A stretch of DNA of 64,000 bases from Strongylocentrotus purpuratus (lineage: Eukaryota > Echinodermata > Echinoidea > Camarodonta > Strongylocentrotidae). The notes beneath the pieces were generated by a model, which was not told where the DNA came from, searched no databases, and saw only the letters and a list, made by a program, of their open reading frames with translations. A program made the translations under genes and the position numbers. Numbering within the stretch: the stretch's first letter is position 1; each line of letters opens with the position of its first letter. Shown here piece by piece: positions 25,927 to 38,200 of the stretch. The DNA is taken from contig NW_022145596.1 in NCBI RefSeq assembly GCF_000002235.5, forward strand, positions 5,576,352 through 5,640,351, read 5' to 3'.

Positions 25927-26217
25927 GGGTGTTTCACAAAGATCCTAAGTTGGACTTAAATATTATGGAGAGCCACTTGCAGCCTTAAAATAAAATATTT
26001 TCAAAAGCAAAAATTGAAGTATTTTAGACTTTTTATAAATTCCACATCAAGAACATGAAATCTCCTTGATAATAGAAAATATGATTGATTTCAAGCAACA
26101 TTTTGTGCCTTTTAAAATAACTTTTACAAAACATTTTTATAGATGCTAACGGCTTTCCATAAATGTTAAGTCTATCTTAGAGATAAGTTCAACTTAGGAT
26201 CTTTGTGAAACACCCCC
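25927..26217. mobile_element. MITE ending 37 bp beyond the ILK stop codon
   Basis: About 290 bp bounded by inverted repeats of roughly 30 bp: GGGTGTTTCACAAAGATCCT then AAGTTGGACTTA on the left, and the complement of the same with one change (AAGTTGAACTTA) on the right. It lies just downstream of the ILK stop codon, very probably in the transcribed 3-prime UTR. The target duplication is obscured by flanking G and C runs. Confidence 0.75.
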
Positions 26218-26253
26218 CTGGACACCTATTCTCAATCGCTTTCACGTAGGATC

Positions 26254-29200
26254 CTAGTTGGAACGCATCCTCTCCAGGATGGGCATGATCATGTCAAACC
26301 TGGGTCGCTTGGTTGAGTCTTCATTCATACAGATCTTGATCAGCTTGCTCATGTGAGGGGAGGAGCCTGGGGGCACGTCAATCCTTAGACCCTCTCCAAC
26401 AATCTAGACAGTGAAAAGTACAAAACATAAATAATAATAATAATATTCAGCTTTTTATACAGCGCTTAATACATCTCGGACGTCTCTTTGCGCTTTACAG
26501 ATATACTATTACCCCAGCCATTGGATTCAGTGCTTGCCCGCACATAATGAGTGCACAATCTCCACTCCCTGGGGAGCATTCTAGCCAGGATGTGAATCAG
26601 AGAGTTCCAATGATGCCATCTGATTCCAACTCAATCACATGAAGATATTTTAAATATGACCAAATATCAATGCTATTTGCCATCAATGTTTCACAGGTAT
26701 GTACACATAAAACAAGAATTGCCACTCTATACAATGTTATTCCTTAGCTTTAGCAACATGTCATCCTGTTTATCCCTACTCAATCATTCAAATGAAAACA
26801 GAGGTATCAGAAATAACATAATATCCCATGAGAATAAGACTGGTGATCCCTTCTCAATGCCATACCTTCATTCCAACCTCCATAGAGGACATGCCAGCGA
26901 ATGGTACTTCTCTGGTCACCAGCTCCCAGATCAAGATAGCAAAGCTCCACATGTCTGCTGAGCGAGCGTTCATCTCTTCAGGGCTTTTCTGCAAAGCTGA
27001 GGAAACAATATGAAGCATAGGTCAGTTGGAGGCCCAATAAGAATGGCTCATATGCTGAAACTCCAAAGATTGTTAACTCTACTTTAAAGATAAAGTTGAG
27101 TTCTGGTCTTGCAATTGCATTGTAAAAGAAACGGTGTGGAATTGATAAGCTATTGATAAAGCTTTTATGTTTAGCCCAAATGATGACACTGGGACACTTG
27201 ATAGCGAAACCGTGAGTGGAACAAGAGATGAGTAAGTAATCAACAATACCAGTAATATAGGTACAACACATTTCACACAGATTGTTTGAAAGAATGCCTT
27301 AGACCTACCGTACTTAAATTGAATTTGAAACTTGTAACTTTTACAGCAATTTTCATTTGATATGAGGAAAATCTTTTTCAAGATGTTACAAATTATCTTG
27401 TAGAATGTTTCTTTCAACACGTAGTAGAAGTGAGGGTCTACTTTGAACCTTACCTTCTGGTGCCATCCAAGCAGGATTGAAGAATTTAGCTCTGTTCTGA
27501 AAGGAGAATCTGGTATCACCCATGTTGATCTTAGCTGTCAGCTCCTCATCAATCTACAAAAAGAAGATTTAAGATTACTTTCTAATGATATTTAGTATAA
27601 AGAGCTTAGCTCTGATATAGAACAACAAGGCTCAAGTTTAATGAGGCAGCAGCATGCACGTCTATAGCACTTGTTAACAAAATGGGGGGCATCATTACTC
27701 CAAGTGGATTGCTTTTTGCTGGGGGAGGGGAAGGGTGGCATATGTTATGTACAGTTGTTTTAAAGAGATTAAACTTTTACATGCATTTGGTGCTTAATGG
27801 AAATGAAAAGGAATGGAGTCATTTGGTTAAAAGGTTATAATTGCTCTACAGTACATACATTTCTAGCATTTGTGCTACCTTCTACATGGCACTCTTATTA
27901 TAAGGCTTTTTTTAATCAATTCATTATGATTTCTTACATTAAACCTGATCTTATTTTTACAACACACAAAACAGGAATTCAGCAGAACAGTATCTCTCTA
28001 AATATCTCACAAAGTCGTCTACTGCAGCCCAAATTGACTTATTTTAGCAGAGAAAATGCCTCTCTGCTTCTAATCAGACAATTGATGCTGACTATGTAAA
28101 TGTTTGATCGATTCAATGAAATGACAATGATGTCTTACCATGATATTCTTACTGTTGAGATAGTATCTTGGGATGAGAGGATCCATTGCATGTAGGAAGG
28201 ACATACCTCTCGCAATGTCCAATGCAAAGCTCACCATCTGACCATGATCAACAACAATACCTGCAAATACACACATATATAATCTAGTGTTAATCTTTAT
28301 TTCGATTTTATTCAACATGTACTTCAACTGGGTTTAACTGAGTCACCAGTTTCTAAGGTTTTTATTGTAGGTGTATAAGGCAAAAGTACATACAGTATTA
28401 AAGGTAATGTAACATAGATTGAATTAAATTTGAGGAGCTTTTTAAAACCTTGATAGAACATTCTTTCATATGGTCACCTTGGGGATTCCATTATGTGCGT
28501 TTTCAAGGACAGTTCTTCTATTACTGTCCATCCCAATCAATCTACATAACAAGACTCTATAGATGATCCTAATGACACAAATGACCTTGTAACATCCACA
28601 TGGGCCTGTCTAGCCTTTGATTCAGACTAAAAATTGAGAATCTGAATATCCCAAGCTCTAAATGTACGTCATTCATCAATTTGAACTCAAGCTAATATAC
28701 CAAATACCTGGTACAATCATTTCAGTTAAAACAACAGTTTTGATGAATTAAAATAATGCTGAGGCAATTTAGAGCATCTCTGGATATGAAAACTGACTAC
28801 ATATCGGGTAGACAACTTAGGCATCAATATCTCAATACTTCCTAACACATTTGTGGAATCAGCCAGTGATAACATATACACTGCAAAATGCAAATACATG
28901 TAGCTGCTACAAGTCTAGTCTACTTAAGGACATTTATAATTCCATATTAAACAAATACAACACTTTAATACATTCAATATTGAGGGGGAAATGGACAAAG
29001 GTCTGGATCTCAGACTAAATCATACCATAAAATAGACAAAAAACATTCAGTGAGTAAAAGACCCAAGGGCATTTCAATTTACAGTTATTTGATTGTATCC
29101 TAACAATTCTATTTTATCTTTTCTTTCGCTCCTTTATTAGGATGCAGGAGTACACACATAAAAAAAAAGCACAAGAGAAGAAGAATGAGTAAAATAGCTG

Positions 29201-32200
29201 CATGGACAGAAGGAGGAGATTTTGTGACTTCTTTAGATTGACTTACATGTTATTCAATTTGTAGTTCCCTACTGTGGGTTCAAATGGCGGTGGAGAATAT
29301 GTGCCAAAAGAAAAAGAATCCTTGTAACGAGACTCTACCACCAAAACCAATTACAGGTGAAGGAAAAGCCAAACAAATGAACTATTCATATATACAGCTA
29401 CATGTTGTTAAAGTGGACATAGCTATTTCCATTCATCTTCAACGAGGGAATAAAAATGTAACACATTATATCAATGAAACTTGCTTCTAAATTCCTTCCT
29501 TTTTTCAATTACACCATCTCCCGAAAAATCATGCACTCTTCTAACATAACATCAGCAAACAGGGTTAGATTATACATGTACCAAATGTGTTTTCTCCTGT
29601 TAATTGATAGTGCTCAGAGTATGCAGATTTGAATGACCTGATACTTATAACAATGGACAGTCTCATCCATCTTCAGTTTTTTTTTTTTTTCTCATCTGGG
29701 AGGAAGGAGTTTTGACTGCAACAAAATACTGTAAATGTACAATGGCTTTTCTTGATTAAAATAAAATAAAAACAAAAAGGAGCACTCACCGGAGGCTTCA
29801 TGCAGAACATGAAAGAGAGACCCATGCTGGAGCGTCTCACTCAGCACGACAAGATTGGGTGGTTGGTTCACACATCCAAGCACAGGATGGATGTTGGGAT
29901 GAGAGAAGATGCGTAGCCGTGGGAACTCTTCACCAAACTCTCGAGAGATACGAGAGGTCACGTTGGTGACCTTGAGTACCTTAGCCATGACAGCAGTCCC
30001 CTGCCAGATACCCTTCCACATCTAGACATCAATATAGGCATAAATAAAGGGTTACTCATCTGTATTTGTTTTTATAATCATGGGGATTCAAGGTTCCACG
30101 AGTACCCTCCAAATAGCAATCTTATGCTGTAATAGGTTATCTTTAACTTTGCATATGAAACCATATCCAATTGGTTATCTGCATTTTTTTAATACATTTT
30201 ATGAAACCATTATTATTTATAAATACACTGAAAGTGCAAACTACTTATGGGCTTTTAGACTGAGAGCTTGGAAAAGATGAAAAATGAGAGAAACAGAAAT
30301 GAGGAGACGTAATATAGAACACGCTATCATTATCATTTTCTTTTTCTTTTAAAGAATATGGACCATACTTTCTAAATAAGGTCACATGTATTCTTCAATA
30401 TTAAGAGGTGTATTGATCTCAAAGAGATTTTGAACTACGTTTGTTCATTTCATCAGAGAATAACTTGTCTGAGGATTGTGGATAATATACTTACATCCCC
30501 TGTAGGGCTACTGTTGATCTTGCTTTGTAGCTTGACATGTTTCAGATCGATACCAGCAAACCTTGATAGGGTTCCATCACCTGAAAACAAAGAAATGTAA
30601 GAGAACTAGAATATACTTCAAGACAAACTAAAGCATCATTCCTCCAACTTATTATGATCTATATTACATACTTTTTAACATTGACGACATGTTGTGAGAG
30701 TGAAACATTGTAGCAATAACAGCAGTTAGATTCATCAATGTATCTCATTTCCAAATGACACAATGGCATCTTTCACAATCTTCCTATAAATAAGATTCTC
30801 CTTGCTTTGTTCTTTATCAAATTTATTCATGTTTTATTTCTTCCACTAATCTCTCACTTCATATTCTGTCAGTGCCATCTACATTATCTTCCTTTTCAAT
30901 TTGTTCTTTTCCAATACCCTCCTTGACTCAGTATACAGTCCTCTGCACACTACATATACAACTGGAATTCTTTAGTTGACCTTTATGTATGAAGCTTGTG
31001 TGGGCAGGTGCATTGTATGACACAGCTCTGTTGAGAGCAGGTTTTTAAAGGTATATACCAGTAGTCATTAGTTTACTGTAAACAAATATGACAACATGGG
31101 AGGAGGGGAGGAAAGTTAAAGGAACAGATGGGAGGACAGACAATGAGATTTTTTTTTTAAAGAGAATGGAAAAGAAAAGAGGAGTATGTTTGTGTGAAGA
31201 GACAGAAGGGATAAGATAAGAATAAAATGAATATTAATTGGACAGAGTAAAGAAGGGAAGAACAAAGAGAAAGATATTTAGAAGAGAAACAAAAGGAAAA
31301 ATAACAGCATCTTGAACAATGTGGATATCATTAACCTGAAGTAAATTTGGTAATATCTGAAAACATGCATCGAAGCTGATTGCAACTTTGGACAGTACAT
31401 GTTCATGAGCACTACATATTAGGAAACACATCTGTGTTTAATAGAAAAAGGTGTTACCTCACGTGCAGGCTTTTCCTACAGAACACATGTGCCCTGATAA
31501 TGACTCATAATTCCTTACATAATTAGATTCCATCATGAGTGAGAGGCTTGTTTTTCAGGGGGATTGGATCGACATTGTATAAGTAGGATACATGTATATG
31601 CCACAGGAGTTGTTTCTCTATCAACCAGGGCCCGGTTTCACCAAACTTGTTATCAATAACAAGTTACAATAACTGTTACAAGCTACTGACATAACAAGTT
31701 ACAATGACTGTTATAAGCTACTGACATAACAAGTTACAATGACTGTTATAAGCTACTGACATAACAAGTTACAATGACTGTTATAAGCTACTGACATAAC
31801 AAGTTACAATGACTGTTATAAGCTACTGACATAACAAGTTACAATGACTGTTATAAGCTACTGACATAACAAGTTACAATGACTGTTATAAGCTACTGAC
31901 ATAACAAGTTACAATAACTGTTACAAGCTACTGACATAACAAGTTACAATAACTGTTATAAGCTACTGACATAACAAGTTACAATGACTGTTACAAGCTA
32001 CTGACATAACAAGTTACAATAACTGTTACAAGCTACTGACATAACAAGTTACAATAACTGTTACAAGCTACTGACATAACAAGTTACAATGACTGTTATA
32101 AGCTACTGACATAACAAGTTACAATAACTGTTATAAGCTACTGACATAACAAGTTACAATGACTGTTATAAGCTACTGACATAACAAGTTACAATAACTG

Positions 32201-35200
32201 TTATAAGCTACTGACATAACAAGTTACAATGACTGTTATAAGCTACTGACATAACAAGTTACAATGACTGTTATAAGCTACTGACATAACAAGTTACAAT
32301 AACTGTTATAAGCTACTGACATAACAAGTTACAATGACTGTTATAAGCTACTGACATAACAAGTTACAATAACTGTTATAAGCTACTGACATAACAAGTT
32401 ACAATGACTGTTACAAGCTACTGACATAACAAGTTACAATGACTGTTATAAGCTACTGACATAACAAGTTACAATAACTGTTATAAGCTACTGACATAAC
32501 AAGTTACAATAACTGTTACAAGCTACTGACATAACAAGTTACAATAACTGTTATAAGCTACTGACATAACAAGTTACAATAACTGTTACAAGCTACTGAC
32601 ATAACAAGTTACAATGACTGTTATAAGCTACTGAAATCGTGGTGTTTGATTGGCTGAGAGCAAATTTGTCATAGATATTTAGCATTTGTATGAATAATGT
32701 TTATATTTTGTTTACATTTCCACCATTCAGTCATTCATACATTTTTGTCTACATGAGATGAAAAAAGAGATGGGATACTTACGACTTCTCGTCTTTGTAC
32801 CACTCCAGTTATTCCTGTATTGTATTTTTGTCATGTCTTGGCCCATGCCTGCTGCTTTCTCTGTTTATACAAAATTGAAATTAACATCAATATCATTAAT
32901 ACTGCAATGTCACATATTTAAGAAATTAATCATATACAACTGTATATACAGTATTTAGATCAAACAGTTGATAATGTGTAATGAGATTCATGAAATTCAT
33001 CAGAATTGAACATTCAAACTTCACATTAATCATGTACCTCTATTTTAAGATATACATATTTAAATACAATTAATCCAGCTTTTGACACATTTTTTATTTT
33101 CATGGTAAATCGGCGAAAGCTGGGTTTATAGTATGATTGCAGGGCCCTCAGGAGGAAATGCTACTGATGAGACAACCATTAGTAAACAATACACATCAGC
33201 ATTATTAATATTATTATTAATATTGTTATTACTAAATTGATTCAAAATAAAATATTATGTTTTGGGAGCTTTGAGCTGTTTAAGAATTTTTCTACACAGG
33301 CATACATCCATGATGTAGAAATATACACATGCTACATCCACATTTATTTATTTATTTATTTATTTATTTCGTTTTATTTAAACAGGGTGGCCCCGTCAGT
33401 AATCGCAGTACTGTTTTCCAGGGGGCCCTGTACACAAATGCAACATATACATGTATGAAGAAACAAACTACTTGAACAATATAAACATCACGGAAACATC
33501 AATACATACATGTAGTAACATATAATAGAAAAAGAGTAAAGAATAAGAGTGAATAATGAAACAAAGCCGTAGTAAGAATGATAAATTTCAATGAGCAATT
33601 TCAAATCAATAACAATATACTCTGATTATTATCAATGATGATCTGTTTAGATTTGAAAAAATTATTATATTGAGAAATTTATGTAAATATTCATGAAAAA
33701 AATAAGTAAAGAAAGGCAAATTTATCTTTAACATCGCTGCTTAAAATAGAGAGAACAAAAAGAATTCTTGGTCATGTATGAGATGAATTAGTTTACTCTG
33801 TATCTTACATACTGGTAGTACACTAGCTGCTTCATTTTACTATGCATGATGGCTTTCTGCAATATAAATATCCACAAAAGACAAAAACAATGTTCATTAT
33901 ACACTGTTGAAAGTTCATCTCTTTATCGTATCTTACCTTTTAACATATTTCCCATGTCTTCCTTAGTCTTATCCAGTGGTGTGTCATCATCTTTATTTGA
34001 CAGGGCGACGAGGGCACCATTATTGATCAGATCCTACCAAACAAGATAACGCAGATATAGTGAAATTTGATGAGGATCTATATGCATACACATGTGCATG
34101 ATACAGGGCTAGACACTAACATGAGGCCGGGACACATGAGCGCCCAAATCTAAGTCCGGACACCCAAGAATTGAAGAAGACAAAATACTTTTACATTTAC
34201 ATGCATATAAAGATTGTAAAAAGTTCAATCCTAAGCCCCTTCCAAAACAGTTAGTGTTTAGCCCTGCACATGATATATTTCTGTTTGTTTATTATATTTT
34301 TTATTAGAGGAGCAAACAAACAATATAATCCCCTAGGAATATCGTTCAAGACCATGAGCTAACTTCAACTTCAGCTACATGTATAAAACATAAAAATAAT
34401 GAATCAATCTGTACTTGTGACTTAATTTATTAGAAAATTTAAATTCAATTCTGTAATAAATTAACGTAAAATCAAAACAATTGCATGTAGGCCATATACT
34501 GTAGTCACTGTACAAGTATTTTGAAATGCTATTTTCTGTATGGTAATCAAAATTCCATGTACAATCACGATTGGGATGAAATGCCCATGAAGTCGAACTT
34601 TTTCACAAAATCCAGAGAATGTGAGTTATGCATTTGCTTACCTGACATATTTGTTCATAATTCCAAAAGCATGCATAGTGAAGAGGTGTGTTTCCATGTT
34701 CATTCATTGCATTGATGTCTGCTCTGTGCTGAATAAGCTAGAATGCCAAATAAAGAAGTTCATTCATTATAATATGTTAAATTATATCAGTGCATTATCA
34801 GCTTCAACAGTCCCTATATATACTGTTAATGTGAAGATTTGTAAAACTTATTTAATCTAATGATGATAATAATAAAAGTGTGATCTTATAAAGCACAGTG
34901 AGCACACATGTCTGTCATACTTGACACTCCTGGCTCTTCATAATCTGCAGGAGATAAAAACACCTGAAAGCATCTTAAAAATCACGAGCAAATAAAAAGA
35001 TCAGTAACGGTACTCATTAAATTTCAAAATCCAAATTTGCTGTTTAGTTTTTCTAATTTCAAAAGGAGCATGGCAGACTTTCATAAAACAATCTTAAAAT
35101 CCTTTATCTGGATTCTATATGGGATTGGGAGGTACTTTTCTCTTTTTCACCATTATGAAGTAACAGATTGCCTTAAACTTTCAAGACTTTGGGGTCATTT

Positions 35201-38200
35201 TCAATGATTTCACTAACATTTCCCAAAGTTGTATGTATTTTAGTATTTTTTTTAAATATTTGTTTTAATGAAACTATTCATCAAATACTGTATGTCTGCC
35301 ATTACATCATAAAATAACATAAATTGAGTGGATCGGAATAAAACAATTCATTATGATTCTATGAGAGCAGTATCATTAAAAGGGCTGCTAATTTTACCTT
35401 GAGGACAATATCTCTATGACCATGTGCAGCGGCTAAGTGAAGAGCTGTATCATCACCCATGTTAGTAGCATTAATCTTTGCTCCTCGACTGATTAACATA
35501 TCAACGATGTTGGTACGACCCTCCTTGCATGCCCAGTGCATGGCACTGAAGCCATGGTCATCTCTGGATAACAGAGAGAAAAAGAAGAAGTGGAAAATAA
35601 ATTTATATATATACTTATTTCGATAGGTCTACATCATACATGTATTCAAAAACTTTAAAAAATCATAATTAGAAACAAAAAATAAAATGGTTTTATAAAA
35701 AAAATCATTTTAAACAATGTATACATACATGTACATGTATAGGCAATTTATGATAATATACTGTCTGTAAGACTTCAAAGCAACTTGATGATTCAAAATG
35801 GTGGCATATTTCTGTTGAAAACATTTCACTGTAGAGTGTAGAATGCTACAAAACCAAACAGATATAAATACAAATAGTAATAGTCACATGCGACAAAACA
35901 CTAGTTACATCTTCTCTTTTTCAATTGAAAATATAATATTTGTTACAGACATACACTGTACTCCTTTTCTTTAATTTGACTACATGTCCTAAATATACAA
36001 TTTCATGTACATATTTATAACAAAAAGGTTTACCACTTAATCACAATTTCACACTTCACTGTAAAATTAGACATCATCAAACATCCAGCCATGAGGCTTG
36101 CGCATCATTTTTTCCTTTTCATTTTTGTGTTTTGTTTTTATTTTCATGATTTAGAATTAAAATTTCTATTCACAGTTTCAATATTCCAAATGACGTACAA
36201 AAAGGCTATCATACTCGACATACTGTACATGTAAGAATAGGAATTTTACTCATATTATAACTCTTTCCTTAAAAAAAAATATCCTGCTTGTACCACACAA
36301 GGTGCTGGAGCGCGACTGGTGCTGTAAGCTCAGTCTCTCTAGTCTTTTGATAGCAGATTGAAATTTCATTACAGCCATCATTCATACTCTACATCTAAGC
36401 ATTATTTACAATCAACTGAGTGAGAACATAATCTAGGTAATTTTTCTTCAGAAGCCCAAAATGCGCCTCCATACATGTACTCAATTTTATAAGAACTGCT
36501 CTACAAGAAGCCTGTCATATTTTAATGCAAGATGAGCTATTGGTCACCTTAACATTCCCTCTGTATGACAAGCTCCCCCTTAAAGGTAAAGACCAGTATT
36601 GGAAACGCCCCAATTTCAAAAAATGAAATGGAAGCTCTTATTACCAATCATGTGAAAGAATACAGGTATGTTTTGAATATTACATGTACATGATGATACA
36701 AATTTTGACGGGAAACCGCCTACTAATTGATATATTTGGTAAATTAGTGTATCTCTTGCCTGTGAGAGATATGAAATGCACTGGTCACGCATGTGTGTGT
36801 AGTCCCATATACATCTTTCTGTGTACAGTGCTTCTAACTTTATGAAGACTTGGCCAAATTTCTTATCATTTTGATGATTCCAGAACCTTGCAGTACATCA
36901 ATGCTAGATGATCAACCTTTTCTGATCGATTTCACAACGTTTCTTTCACAATGCAATCGCATGACCATAACTGGTCTTTAGCTTTAACGGAACACCCTAG
37001 TAATTACATATCATCTTCTGCAGTCCACGAAAGGAACATAGCATGGTCCATACATGTTCATGTACATGTAGTTCCACAGAAAAAAGAGACTGTTTTTACA
37101 TAAAGGTATATGAAATAGTCAAGCCTTTAAAATGCAATGAATTACTTAAATCATTTTCATACACATGTACTGTACAGTGTAGTTTGTTTGATGATGAAAA
37201 TTTCTTGTGCACTTTTTCTAATTTTCTTCTCCCTACTTGACTTACAGTACATGTACCGGTAGACTTAATTTTGAGGTGAAACTACTTTAATAGTCAAATT
37301 TGTTTTGATTGATTGCATATTAATGTATCGTTTTTAGAGTCTGACTGTTTTTCTGTCTTTTTCTCTGCCTGAATCATAAAACATTAGTATAATTAGATAT
37401 ACATGTACAGCGAGTGGAAACAACAAATATCATAATTTTGAGAAACAGAAATAAGAGTGGGGTAAGGTGACTAAGGTCTGAATCTGTGCAATGAACTACA
37501 TGTACAAATGTGTATGTAATGACAATATTACATTGTAAGTTGTAACATAAATTTTAACACATTTTTGTCAAAATTGAAACAAACTGAAAAGTTCTAAAAA
37601 AGTTCTGAATGTTATCTCACACTGGCAATCAAGAGATCATATTATGACCTGCATTCTTAACACGATTAAATTCATTACTGTACGCTGGAAGTTCTGGAAC
37701 ATGTATGTATTAAAAAGAAATCTTCAAAATCAGCACATTTCATTATTTACTTAGAACTAAGTTTCACATGCATTTAGCATTGTCAAAGAAATCTAAACAA
37801 AGTACATGGGTCTGGGTGTACAGTACATGTACCGGTACATAAAACATTATTCTTTCCCTTACAATATAGCTGCATGACCTGAACGCTCTATGTCAATGTA
37901 CACATACATGTAGGTTACGTGGCAGTTCCCCCTTTAAGCGGGCTTCTGATAGGGCTGCTGTATACTTGGCATACCATCGCTGCTACATCATCAGCCTTAA
38001 AATGAATTGATGTATCTCCCACATGTCAAGATAGTTAACAAGCCGGGCTTCTATCATCCTCCCAGCAGCAAACTACCAGGGAGGGGAGATGAAATTTCAT
38101 CACACTGACACAGGAGGCCTGTATGCTCATGCCTACTGTGATCATTGAACATACACTGTAGGCATATACAGTAAGCTATCACAGGGAAATTGATATGATA

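Noticed and set aside
27079-27519. 146-codon minus-strand frame overlapping ILK exon 9
   Set aside because: Only 27454-27519 touches the ILK region and in another frame; ILK exon 9 gives the conserved protein.
31656-32634. Regular short repeats resembling a CRISPR array
   Set aside because: The repeats are contiguous with no unique spacers, the DNA is plainly eukaryotic, and the array lies in an intron.
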